64,000 bases of DNA from Anianabacter salinae (GTDB lineage Bacteria; Pseudomonadota; Alphaproteobacteria; Rhodobacterales; Rhodobacteraceae). Both the position numbers and the translations under genes were made by a program. The notes under the pieces are model-generated. The model ran no database searches, was not told where the DNA came from, and worked only from the letters and a program-made list of their open reading frames with translations. Location: contig NZ_JAHQZS010000001.1 in assembly GCF_019061145.1 (NCBI RefSeq), positions 62,001-126,000 of the forward strand, written 5' to 3'. Shown here one piece after another: positions 1-7,173 of the stretch (position 1 is the first letter of the stretch; each line of letters begins with the position of its first letter).

Positions 1-680
1 TTGTTCTCGTCCTCTTCCGTGTCGTTGCCCGACAGCGAGAAGGTCTCGAGCCCCGAGATCGCCGTGGGGATCTTGGGTTCGGAGGACATGCCAAGCGACT
101 GCTCGGTCGACACCAGCTTGCGCCGCTCGTCGTCGGTCAGAACCCCGCCCTCGGCTGCGCGCTTCTTCGCGGCCTTCTGCACGGCGGCATCAAGTTCGGA
201 CTGCTTGCACAGCCCCAGCGCAACCGGGTCGATTGGCTGGATGTTCTGGATGTTCCAGTGCGTGCGCTCGCGGATCGTCAGGATCGTCGGCTTGGTGGTG
301 CCGACCAGCTTGGAGATCTGGCTGTCCGCCAGTTCGGGGTGGAATTTCACCAGCCACAGGATCGCGGCGGGGCGGTCCTGACGTTTGGACAGCGGCGTAT
401 AGCGCGGGCCGCGGCGCTTTTCCTCGCCGACGGAGGCCGGGTTGTGCTTGAGCCGCATCCGGTAGGCCGGGTCTTTCTCGGCCTTCTCGATCTCGGACTG
501 GTCCAGCTGGTTGTTGGCGATCGGGTCAAAACCCTTAACGCCGGTGGCCACGTCGCCATCGGCGATGCCCTGCACCTCGAGTTCGTGAAGCTCGCAGAAA
601 TCGGCGATCTGCTTGAAGCTCAACGTGGTGTTGTCGACCAGCCAGACTGCGGTCGCTTTCGCCATCAGCGGTTTCGCCAT
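1..680 (-). CDS. DUF1013 / TrcR-like cell-cycle transcriptional regulator (C-terminus cut by window edge)
   Basis: About 226 residues are visible, starting MAKPLMAKATAVWLVDN and ending in an acidic stretch (TEEDEN) exactly at base 1, so the stop lies outside the window. The sequence around residues 15-50 (TLSFKQIADFCELHELEVQGIADG) and 100-130 (PAAILWLVKFHPELADSQISKLVGT, then TKPTILTIRERTHWN) looks like two helix-turn-helix-type segments and matches the DUF1013 family, which is annotated in alphaproteobacteria as the cell-cycle regulator TrcR. The start at 680 is chosen because GGAGAC lies 5 bases upstream. Family assignment is from memory of the family; the regulatory role is known only from the family, not shown here. 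Confidence 0.8.
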   Translation of the reverse strand, partial: MAKPLMAKATAVWLVDNTTLSFKQIADFCELHELEVQGIADGDVATGVKGFDPIANNQLDQSEIEKAEKDPAYRMRLKHNPASVGEEKRRGPRYTPLSKRQDRPAAILWLVKFHPELADSQISKLVGTTKPTILTIRERTHWNIQNIQPIDPVALGLCKQSELDAAVQKAAKKRAAEGGVLTDDERRKLVSTEQSLGMSSEPKIPTAISGLETFSLSGNDTEEDEN

Positions 681-804
681 GTTCCGTCTCCTTAGACAAT
701 ATCTTCCTTCGCCGGGGAAAACGGCTGGTCCGGCTGGACCCTTACCACGTTTTCAGGGAAGTTCCGGTGATATAGTCCCTCGACGCTGCAGAGAAAAGAG
801 AGAA

Positions 805-1434
805 ATGCGCTGGTTCCTTGCCTTCCTCATGGCCGCAGGCGTGGCACGGGCCGACGGCGAGCGTGCCGGCGACTTCGACTATTACGTCCTGTCGATGTCG
901 TGGTCGCCGACCTGGTGCGCGCTTGAGGGCGACGCGCGCGGCTCGCCGCAATGCGATGCGGACGCCGATTTCGGTTGGGTGCTGCACGGGCTTTGGCCAC
1001 AATACGAGGACGGGTATCCCGCCAACTGCCCCACGACCGAACGAAATCCGTCTCGTGCGCAGACGGCCGCCATGGCCGACATCATGGGCACGGGCGGCCT
1101 TGCCTGGTATCAGTGGCAAAAGCACGGGCGTTGCTCTGGCTTGCCCGCGACCGCCTATTTCGAGCAGGCGCGCGCCGCCTTTGATGCCGTCGCCAAGCCC
1201 GAGGTGTTTCGCAAGCTGGACCGCCCCGTGACCCTGCCCGCCTCTGTGGTCGAAGAGGCATTCCTCAAGGACAACCCGGACCTGTCGGCGGACATGCTGA
1301 CGATCACCTGCAAGGCCGGGCGCATCCAGGAGGCGCGACTGTGCCTGACGCAGGATCTGAAGCCACGGGTCTGCGGCGATGACGTGGTGCGCGACTGTTC
1401 CATGCGCGACGCACTGCTCGACCCGATCGAATAG
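805..1434 (+). CDS. Secreted ribonuclease T2 family enzyme
   Basis: A 209-residue protein with a short signal peptide (MRWFLAFLMAAGVARA) followed by a compact RNase T2 domain, so it should act in the periplasm or outside the cell as an unspecific endoribonuclease. Catalytic block I is HGLWPQ (His61) and block II is YQWQKHGRC (Gln103, His107); six or more cysteines suggest disulfides. In block II the usual HEW is YQW, which the family signature tolerates. Start at 805 follows a purine-rich AGAGAGAA; the open frame continues upstream but without signal-peptide logic. Stands alone between a divergent TrcR-like gene and a DUF2189 gene. Confidence 0.88.
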   Translation: MRWFLAFLMAAGVARADGERAGDFDYYVLSMSWSPTWCALEGDARGSPQCDADADFGWVLHGLWPQYEDGYPANCPTTERNPSRAQTAAMADIMGTGGLAWYQWQKHGRCSGLPATAYFEQARAAFDAVAKPEVFRKLDRPVTLPASVVEEAFLKDNPDLSADMLTITCKAGRIQEARLCLTQDLKPRVCGDDVVRDCSMRDALLDPIE

Positions 1435-1572
1435 GGCTTTCCCTTCGGCATCAATGAATTGTGTGCGGCATCCCGCCGCACCCGTGCTACCGTTATGCCA
1501 GCACCAGACGCGGCCGCGCATCCTGGGTGCGCGCCCGTGCTGGCTGACCGCAACACCAGCAAGGATACGTTC

Positions 1573-2430
1573 ATGCCTGATACAGTCGTCAATCCCATCG
1601 CCTGGGCCGCGCGCAAGATCCTTGGCGCGGGTGAATACACCGCCGATGCCGCGCGCGCCGTCGGCACCGACCGCAGCACTGCAGAACCGGTCGTGCGAGA
1701 GATCGGCCTTGCCGACATCCGTGAGGCGCTGGGCAAAGGCTATCGCGACGCGATGCATTTTCGCGGCGATGTCCTGTTTATCGTCGTGCTTTACCCGGTG
1801 ATCGGCCTGATCCTTGCGGGGGTCGGGCTGAACATGGACCTTCTGCCGCTTCTGTTCCCGCTGCTGGCAGGCTTTGCCATCGTCGGCCCGCTGGCCGCCA
1901 CGGGCCTTTACCAGATGAGCCGCCTGCGCGAGGCGGGGAAAGAGGCTGGGTGGGGCGATGCGGTCCGCGTGATCGGCTCACCCGCCTTTCCGGCGCTCGT
2001 GGTGATGGGGCTGTATCTGATCGGGCTGTTCGTGGCCTGGTTGATGGTCGCGGCGCTGGTGCATTCGCTGACGCTTGGCCCGGAACAGCCCGCATCCATC
2101 GGCGCGTTCCTTGGCGCTGCGCTGACCACGCCCGAGGGTTGGGCGATGATCTTGATCGGCTGCGCGGTGGGTGCGGTGTTTGCCGCCGCCGCCATCTCGA
2201 TCAGTATCGTTTCCTTCCCGCTGCTGCTCGACCGTGATGTCGGGGTGCCGCAGGCCATCGCCACATCTGTCGCCGTGGCGCGGAAGAACCCGCGCACCGT
2301 TGCCATCTGGGGCGCTATCGTCGCCGCTCTGCTGGTGCTCGGCGCGATCCCGGCGCTGATCGGGCTGGTCCTGGTGATGCCGGTCCTTGGCCACGCGACC
2401 TGGCACCTTTATCGCCGCGCCGTCGAGTAG
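1573..2430 (+). CDS. DUF2189 family integral membrane protein
   Basis: A 285-residue protein. The N-terminal 60 residues are soluble and contain IREALGKGYRDA, typical of the start of DUF2189 proteins; six hydrophobic segments follow (around residues 65-85, 90-112, 140-165, 175-205, 205-225 and 250-275). The family has no established function; it resembles membrane proteins found near respiratory genes. Start chosen at ATG 1573, with AAGGA at 1561-1565; the open frame extends upstream to 1459 but that extension is Pro/Arg-rich and looks non-coding. Appears monocistronic. Confidence 0.8.
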   Translation: MPDTVVNPIAWAARKILGAGEYTADAARAVGTDRSTAEPVVREIGLADIREALGKGYRDAMHFRGDVLFIVVLYPVIGLILAGVGLNMDLLPLLFPLLAGFAIVGPLAATGLYQMSRLREAGKEAGWGDAVRVIGSPAFPALVVMGLYLIGLFVAWLMVAALVHSLTLGPEQPASIGAFLGAALTTPEGWAMILIGCAVGAVFAAAAISISIVSFPLLLDRDVGVPQAIATSVAVARKNPRTVAIWGAIVAALLVLGAIPALIGLVLVMPVLGHATWHLYRRAVE

Positions 2431-2486
2431 GGTGGTTGGCGGGGGCGCGCGCCGTGCGCCCCCGCAGGGTCGAGCGGTCAGGCCCG

Positions 2487-3461
2487 TTACAATGTCAGGA
2501 TCGTTTGCCCTGTGGTCTTGCGCGCCTCAAGCGAACGGTGCGCCTCGGCGACGTCTTCCAGCGGAAAACGCTGGTCGATGCGGATCTTCACCGCGCCGGA
2601 CGTGACCTTGCCGAACAGCATCGCCGCCATGTCCTGACAGGTCTGGTGATCGCCGATATGGGTGAACAGCGTCGGCCGCGTGACCTTGAGCGATCCCTTC
2701 GACCCCAGCAGGCCAAGGTTGAACGGCGGCACCGGCCCCGAGGCATTGCCGAACAGGATCATCATGCCGAACGGCGCAAGGCAGTCGAGCGAGCCGTCGA
2801 AGGTGTCCTTGCCGACCGCGTCCATCACCACCTGCACGCCCTTGCCGCCCGTCAGCTCCTTGACGCGCGCCACGAAATCCTCGGTCCGGTAGTTGATGCA
2901 GGCATCGGCGCCGTGATCGAGCGCAAGCTGGCATTTCTCGTCGGTTCCGGCGGTGCCGATCAGCCGGATGCCCTCGGACCTGGCCCATTGGCAGGCGATC
3001 AGCCCCACACCCCCGGCGGCAGCGTGGAACAGCACCGTATCGCCCTCTTGCAGCGGCGTGGTGCGGTGGAACAGGTACTGCACCGTCAGCCCCTTGAGCA
3101 TCATCGCCGCGCCTTCCTCGAAGGGGATCGCGTCTGGCAGGGGGCACACCTGCGCGGCGGGCATCACCCGCGCCTCGGTGTAGGCGCCGGGCGGGGCAGA
3201 GGCATAGGCGGCACGGTCGCCGACCTTCAGATGCGTCACGCCGTCGCCCACCGCTTCGACGATGCCCGCGGCCTCCATCCCAAGGGCTTGCGGCAGCGTG
3301 AGAGGGTAAAGCCCGTCGCGCTGGTAGACGTCGATGAAGTTCAGCCCGCAGGCCTTGTGCCGGATGCGGATCTCGCCCGGTCCCGGATCGCCGACGTCGC
3401 GGTCGACCACCTTGAGTTTCTCGGGTCCGCCGTGTTCCTCGATGATTACCGTTCTTGCCAT
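2487..3461 (-). CDS. NADPH:quinone oxidoreductase, zeta-crystallin type
   Basis: A 324-residue zinc-free medium-chain reductase. The N-terminal GroES-like half contains GPGEIRIRHKACGLNFIDVYQRDG, and the nucleotide-binding half has AAAGGVGLIACQWA, a QOR-type variant of the glycine-rich loop, and closes with TTGQTILTL. It would pass electrons from NADPH to quinones or other enone-type acceptors in the cytosol. Full length for the family. It lies 10 bases or so downstream of nothing obvious: the next gene upstream on this strand is a second, distinct quinone oxidoreductase whose start is about 1 kb away, and the two genes run in opposite order with a 22-base gap, so they may form one transcript. 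Confidence 0.9.
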   Translation of the reverse strand: MARTVIIEEHGGPEKLKVVDRDVGDPGPGEIRIRHKACGLNFIDVYQRDGLYPLTLPQALGMEAAGIVEAVGDGVTHLKVGDRAAYASAPPGAYTEARVMPAAQVCPLPDAIPFEEGAAMMLKGLTVQYLFHRTTPLQEGDTVLFHAAAGGVGLIACQWARSEGIRLIGTAGTDEKCQLALDHGADACINYRTEDFVARVKELTGGKGVQVVMDAVGKDTFDGSLDCLAPFGMMILFGNASGPVPPFNLGLLGSKGSLKVTRPTLFTHIGDHQTCQDMAAMLFGKVTSGAVKIRIDQRFPLEDVAEAHRSLEARKTTGQTILTL

Positions 3462-3483
3462 CTGTCCCTCCCTTGTGTCGGTG

Positions 3484-4473
3484 TCACCCGACCTTCAACA
3501 CGATCTTTCCGATATGGTCCGAGGTTTCCATGCGGGCATGGGCCTTGGCAGCCTCTGCCAGCGGATACTCACTGTCCATGACTGGCGCCACGGTGCCAGC
3601 CTCGAGCAGTGGCCAGACATGATCGCGCAGGCCTTCGGCTATCCTCGCCTTGGCCGCGTCCGATTGCGGGCGCAGGGTCGAGCCGGTGATGGTCAGCCGC
3701 CGTGCCATGACCTGCGCAAAGTTCAACTCGGCCTTGGGACCTGACAGAAAGGCTATCTGCACCAGCCGTCCGTCATCGGCCAGCGCCTTGACGTTCCGCG
3801 GGATATAGTCGCCGCCGACCATGTCGAGGATCAGGTTCGCCCCACCCTCGGCGCGCAGGATCTCGACGAAATCCTCGTCGCGGTAGTTGATCGCGCGCTC
3901 TGCGCCCAGTTCGGTGCAGACCCGGCACTTGTCCGCCGTGCCCGCAGTAGCGAAGACGCGCGCGCCGAAATGTGCGGCAAGCTGGATCGCGGTGGTGCCG
4001 ATGCCGCTTGATCCGCCGTGGACGAGAAACCTTTCCCCGGCAGCGAGGCCGCCGCGCATGAACACGTTGGTCCAGACGGTGAAATAGGTCTCGGGCAGGC
4101 AGGCGGCCTCTTTCAGGCCGATGCCGAGCGGCACCGGCAGGGCGTGGGCCGCGGGCGTGGCGACGTATTCGGCATACCCGCCGCCGGGCAGAAGCGCGCA
4201 GACGGTATCGCCCACCGCCCAGTCGGTGACACCATCGCCCAGCGCGATGATCTCGCCCGAGGCTTCCAGCCCCGGCAGGTCCGACGCGCCGGGTGGCGGC
4301 GCGTAGGCGCCCGCGCGCTGCAACGCATCGGGGCGGTTCACACCCGCGTAGGCGACCTTGATGAGGATCTGTCCGTGTCCGGGCGTCGGCACGTCGCGCG
4401 TCGTGGGCTTCAGCACCTCGGGGCCGCCGGGTTCGGTGATCTCGACGGCGGTCATCGTCCTTGGCAGGGGCAT
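3484..4473 (-). CDS. NAD(P)H-quinone oxidoreductase, PIG3 type
   Basis: A 329-residue medium-chain dehydrogenase/reductase: MTAVEITEPGGPEVL at the N-terminus, AGVNRPDALQRAGAYAPPPG (quinone-reductase PIG3 signature) and the nucleotide-binding loop GGSSGIGTTAIQLAA. The start is set at ATG 4473 rather than the GTG at 4479 because AAGGAG sits 5 bases upstream of the ATG. The upstream COQ9 gene stops at 4476, so translation is almost certainly coupled. Substrate is unknown; coupling with COQ9 hints at a link with ubiquinone metabolism, but that is inference. Confidence 0.9.
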   Translation of the reverse strand: MPLPRTMTAVEITEPGGPEVLKPTTRDVPTPGHGQILIKVAYAGVNRPDALQRAGAYAPPPGASDLPGLEASGEIIALGDGVTDWAVGDTVCALLPGGGYAEYVATPAAHALPVPLGIGLKEAACLPETYFTVWTNVFMRGGLAAGERFLVHGGSSGIGTTAIQLAAHFGARVFATAGTADKCRVCTELGAERAINYRDEDFVEILRAEGGANLILDMVGGDYIPRNVKALADDGRLVQIAFLSGPKAELNFAQVMARRLTITGSTLRPQSDAAKARIAEGLRDHVWPLLEAGTVAPVMDSEYPLAEAAKAHARMETSDHIGKIVLKVG

Positions 4474-4475
4474 CG

Positions 4476-5180
4476 TCACTCCTTGGGGGTCCAGTGTCCG
4501 GGCAGGTCGACCTGCGGCATCCGCGTCGGCGCCTTGACCTTGCTCATCAGCCAGTTCGGTCCGGCGAACACGCGCTTGAGCACCGGGTTGGCGTTCACTT
4601 GCGCCTTGGCCTTCTCGATCCGCATCACGTCATCGATGCGGCGGTCAAGAAAGGCCCAGGTCGCCTGATGGCCGGTGCTGTCATCGCCCAGCCAATACAG
4701 CACGACCGAGCCATAGACGCCCGACAGCGTCGCGCGCTTGGTGTACCAGTTGATGTCGTCGGACGGATCGCCCAGCGCGTCCCAGATGCGGTCGGCGGTG
4801 CCCCAGATCAGCCGCGCGCCCTCGGCGGCATGCATCGGCAGCGCGAACAGCGACGAGGCACGGCGCACCGCCTCGCGGTCGTCGATCGCCTCGACTCGCC
4901 AGCGCACCGCTTGTGCGACACGGTCGCGGAACCGCATCGCCGACAGGTCGGTGGCGGCGACCTTGCGCGCCATCTCGTCGTCGGCGCGCCGGTGATAGGC
5001 GATGGCAAGGTCCACGGCGCCCTTGGGGCAGACGGCGCGGGCCATGTCCGTGGAAACGCCTGCATCGCGGCAGGCGGCGCGGAACGCGGGTTCGGACCAT
5101 CCGTCAAAGGCCACATGGGGCAGGATGGCGTCGACAAGAGCGGTTTTCACCGTCTCGGGGCTCGATGTCGGGTCGATCAT
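4476..5180 (-). CDS. COQ9 family protein (ubiquinone-biosynthesis lipid-binding factor)
   Basis: A 234-residue protein with a TetR-like N-terminal helical part (FDGWSEPAFRAACRDAGVS) and the COQ9 core (YTKRATLSGVYGSVVLYWLGD, then FLDRRIDDVMRIEKAK). COQ9 binds ubiquinone intermediates and helps the Coq7-type hydroxylation step in mitochondria and alphaproteobacteria. The start is at 5180 with GGAGG 7 bases upstream; an in-frame extension to 5282 lacks a ribosome site. The gene is followed within two bases of its stop by a PIG3-type quinone reductase start, so they form an operon. Confidence 0.88.
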   Translation of the reverse strand: MIDPTSSPETVKTALVDAILPHVAFDGWSEPAFRAACRDAGVSTDMARAVCPKGAVDLAIAYHRRADDEMARKVAATDLSAMRFRDRVAQAVRWRVEAIDDREAVRRASSLFALPMHAAEGARLIWGTADRIWDALGDPSDDINWYTKRATLSGVYGSVVLYWLGDDSTGHQATWAFLDRRIDDVMRIEKAKAQVNANPVLKRVFAGPNWLMSKVKAPTRMPQVDLPGHWTPKE

Positions 5181-5357
5181 GGGTGCCTCCGGTATGTCTG
5201 GTCTACACGGCAACATAAGCGCAACAGGCGCAAGGGCCAGCCCGCTCCGCCAGCCTGCACAGATGGCCAAAAGACTGGACAAAGCGGTGTTTCGCCCCTA
5301 TGTCGAGGCCTCCTGCAAATCCTTGCAACCTCAACCTAGAAAGGTGGTGACAACCAC

Positions 5358-5564
5358 ATGCAGGTCAGTGTTCGCGACAACAACGTCGATCAGGCGCTTC
5401 GTGCCCTGAAGAAAAAGCTCCAGCGTGAGGGCGTTTTTCGTGAAATGAAGCTCAAGCAGCATTTCGAAAAACCGTCCGAGAAGAAAGCGCGCGAGAAGGC
5501 AGAGGCTATCCGCCGTGCCCGCAAACTCGCACGCAAGAAAGCTCAGCGCGAAGGCATGCTCTAA
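5358..5564 (+). CDS. rpsU: 30S ribosomal protein S21
   Basis: A 68-residue, very basic protein ([25 protein letters not shown]) matching bacterial S21 along its whole length, including the Lys/Arg-rich C-terminal helix ([14 protein letters not shown]). S21 sits by the 16S rRNA 3' end and assists initiation. The start is preceded by AAGGTGGTG. A strong hairpin with a short T-rich tail follows 42 bases after the stop, so it is monocistronic. Confidence 0.97.
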   Translation: MQVSVRDNNVDQALRALKKKLQREGVFREMKLKQHFEKPSEKKAREKAEAIRRARKLARKKAQREGML

Positions 5565-5605
5565 CGGCGTGTGAACCTGTGGGCCCTCGGGCCTTTGTCA
5601 AATGA

Positions 5606-5640
5606 CCCCCGCCGGTAGCCCGCGCGGGGGTTTGTCGTTT
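5606..5640 (+). terminator. Rho-independent terminator of rpsU
   Basis: Inverted repeat CCCCCGC (5606-5612) and GCGGGGG (5624-5630) with an 11-base loop, followed by TTTGTCGTTT. The position 42 bases past the rpsU stop fits termination of that gene. Confidence 0.8.
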
Positions 5641-5672
5641 CTGGGGGCCATCCCTTGAGTCAGGCTTGCGGG

Positions 5673-6413
5673 TCAGGACGGATCGCCCGACTTGCCCTTG
5701 CGCCGCGCCTCGACCGCGTAATCGCCAAGTCGCTGCCGCGTCTGCATGCGGCGCACGACCGTGTCGGCGTAGGCGGTCCAGTCCTGTTCGGTCAGTGCGT
5801 CGAGGCCATGCGCGACGGGCGCATCGCCAAGCGCCTTGTCCTTCATCAGCTCCACAGGCAACGGCTGCACCTGGATGAAGGGCGCGTCCTTGTTCAGGAA
5901 GATCGGCACATCCGTCTTCAGAAGCCGGATGTTGGTGAACAGCGGCCCGAACCACCAGTCGGTCTGGATCACGCCCTCAAGCACTTCGTAGGCATCGGTG
6001 CGGCGCAAGTTCACCGGCCCCCGGACATAGGAATGGAGGCCCGGCCGGGTGCGAGCCAGCGCGCCCGTCCAGACCTGCAGGATGTCGCGGTCGGCGGTGC
6101 GGGCAAGGAACGGCGGAGAGTAGCCCCTGATTCGCTCTGGCGCCGATTCGTCGAAGCGTGTGCGAAAGCCCGGATACTGAATCGCGTCGTCGAGCGGATG
6201 CCAGGTGTCCCCCTCATCCAGCGAAAACCGGATATCATAGCCTGAAAACGTCAACCAAAGGCTGAAGGGCAGAAAAACATACCACCCAAAGCTGGACGCG
6301 GTGCGCACAGGTTCACAATATCTGAAACCATCGGTCGGCAAAGTGCCGAGGGCGGACTTGTCCGCCGCTTGTGGGGGGTGACCACCATCGATCAGGGAAT
6401 AGAACTGGATCAT
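5673..6413 (-). CDS. DUF6065 family protein, downstream partner of the repeat gene
   Basis: A 246-residue soluble protein beginning MIQFYSLIDGG and containing PVRTASSFGWYVFLPFS, YSPPFLARTADRDILQVWTG and VIQTDWWFGPLFTN. These blocks match what I know as DUF6065, a bacterial family without assigned function. No signal peptide; the hydrophobic patch near residues 42-58 is short and aromatic-rich rather than a clear membrane span. It lies 81 bases downstream of, and on the same strand as, the 22-residue tandem-repeat gene, with a stable hairpin between them, so it is probably expressed at a lower level from the same promoter. Whether it modifies, binds or senses the repeat product is unknown. Confidence 0.7.
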   Translation of the reverse strand: MIQFYSLIDGGHPPQAADKSALGTLPTDGFRYCEPVRTASSFGWYVFLPFSLWLTFSGYDIRFSLDEGDTWHPLDDAIQYPGFRTRFDESAPERIRGYSPPFLARTADRDILQVWTGALARTRPGLHSYVRGPVNLRRTDAYEVLEGVIQTDWWFGPLFTNIRLLKTDVPIFLNKDAPFIQVQPLPVELMKDKALGDAPVAHGLDALTEQDWTAYADTVVRRMQTRQRLGDYAVEARRKGKSGDPS

Positions 6414-6444
6414 GCTGCCGACCGCCCGCTGCCCTTGAATGCCA

Positions 6445-6473
6445 AAGGGCGGCGCGGAAACCGCACCGCCCTT
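6445..6473 (-). terminator. Hairpin between repeat gene and DUF6065 gene (attenuator-like)
   Basis: Arms at 6445-6457 and 6461-6473 pair over 13 positions with a single mismatch (AAGGGCGG against CCGCCCTT on the outside) and a 3-base loop. On the minus strand the 3' side is followed by TTTGGC, a poor T-tract, so partial termination or an RNA-stabilising 3' end for the repeat-gene message is more likely than full termination. Confidence 0.6.
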
Positions 6474-6494
6474 GGAATGGTGATAGTGGCGGGA

Positions 6495-7118
6495 TCAGGC
6501 AGACACAACCTTCGCGGTCTTCATGCCGGAGTTGCCGAGGCGGACGGCGGCGGTGTCACGCAGGTCGGCGGGGACCTTTGCGGTCTTCATGCCGGAGTTG
6601 CCGAGGCGAACGGCGGCGGTGTCGCGCAGGTCTGCGGGGACCTTTGCGGTCTTCATGCCGGAGTTGCCGAGGCGGACGGCAGCGGTGTCGCGCAGGTCTG
6701 CGGGGACCTTGGCGGTCTTCATGCCGGAGTTGCCGAGGCGGACAGTGGCGGTGTCACGCAGATCGGCGGGGACCTTGGCGGTCTTCATGCCGGAGTTGCC
6801 GAGGCGAACGGCGGCGGTGTCGCGCAGATCGGCAGGGACCTTGGCGGTCTTCATGCCGGAGTTGCCGAGGCGGACAGCAGCGGTGTCACGCAGGTCTGCG
6901 GGGACCTTTGCAGTCTTCATGCCGGAGTTGCCAAGGCGGACAGCAGCGGTGTCACGCAGGTCTGCGGGGACCTTTGCGGTCTTCATGCCGGAGTTGCCGA
7001 GGCGGACGGCAGCGGTGTCGCGCAGGTCGGCGGGCACTTTGGCAGTCTTCATGCCCGAGTTGCCAAGACGAACTGCACCGGTGTCGCGGAGAGCGCTGGG
7101 AAGGAGGGTCGTGGTCAT
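6495..7118 (-). CDS. Tandem-repeat protein: ten-residue leader plus nine 22-residue repeats; unknown function
   Basis: A 207-residue protein. After the leader MTTTLLPSAL come eight full copies and one 18-residue copy of a 22-residue unit, then VSA. Each unit begins RDTAAVRLG and continues NSGMKTAKV before a short linker of P, A, D and L. Only two residue changes occur (Gly at position 4 in copy 1, Thr at position 5 in copy 6), while the DNA copies differ at many third codon positions, so the peptide is under selection. The unit has no Cys, His, Trp, Phe or Tyr. Start at 7118 is favoured because AGAGG lies 8 bases upstream; the GTG at 7127 is an alternative. It precedes the DUF6065 gene and diverges from an EamA exporter. 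Could be a multi-core peptide precursor, a beta-solenoid or a surface/storage repeat protein; I do not recognise it. Confidence 0.75.
   Translation of the reverse strand: MTTTLLPSALRDTGAVRLGNSGMKTAKVPADLRDTAAVRLGNSGMKTAKVPADLRDTAAVRLGNSGMKTAKVPADLRDTAAVRLGNSGMKTAKVPADLRDTAAVRLGNSGMKTAKVPADLRDTATVRLGNSGMKTAKVPADLRDTAAVRLGNSGMKTAKVPADLRDTAAVRLGNSGMKTAKVPADLRDTAAVRLGNSGMKTAKVVSA
6507..7088 (-). repeat. 66-bp tandem repeat, 8 full copies plus a 54-bp copy
   Basis: A perfectly phased 66-bp period covers 582 bases inside the coding region. Copies differ by isolated substitutions, nearly all synonymous. The unit is coding and the copies have no spacers, which separates it from a CRISPR array or an iteron set. 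Confidence 0.97.
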
Positions 7119-7145
7119 GATATGCACCTCTGGATTGAGTTTGAG

Positions 7146-7173
7146 TCTCGTATTACGCTAGTAGGTTACGAGA
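7146..7173. promoter_or_regulatory. Inverted repeat in the divergent repeat-gene / EamA intergenic region
   Basis: TCTCGTA (7146-7152) and TACGAGA (7167-7173) are 7-base arms separated by 14 bases, ending directly at the EamA start codon and about 28 bases upstream of the repeat-gene start. The region is AT-rich and must contain both divergent promoters. A regulator site or an RNA hairpin over the EamA start are both possible. Confidence 0.4.

Noticed and set aside
1093-1140. Loss of the catalytic glutamate in the RNase T2 gene (YQWQKHG instead of HEW.KHG).
   Set aside because: As I recall the family signature allows Gln and Tyr at these positions, and both catalytic histidines are intact, so this is probably ordinary variation in this clade.
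742-1758. A 338-codon open frame antisense to the RNase T2 gene, and other long antisense frames (for example 29898-32132 on the minus strand and 10391-12205 on the plus strand).
   Set aside because: High GC content leaves antisense frames open. They have His/Arg/Gly-rich shadow composition, no ribosome site, and lie over well-identified genes.
4474-4479. GTG 4479 as the start of the PIG3-type quinone reductase.
   Set aside because: AAGGAG is spaced correctly for the ATG at 4473 but overlaps the GTG region.
6507-7088. CRISPR array or iteron cluster.
   Set aside because: The 66-bp copies are contiguous with no unique spacers, are coding, and have no cas or replication gene nearby.
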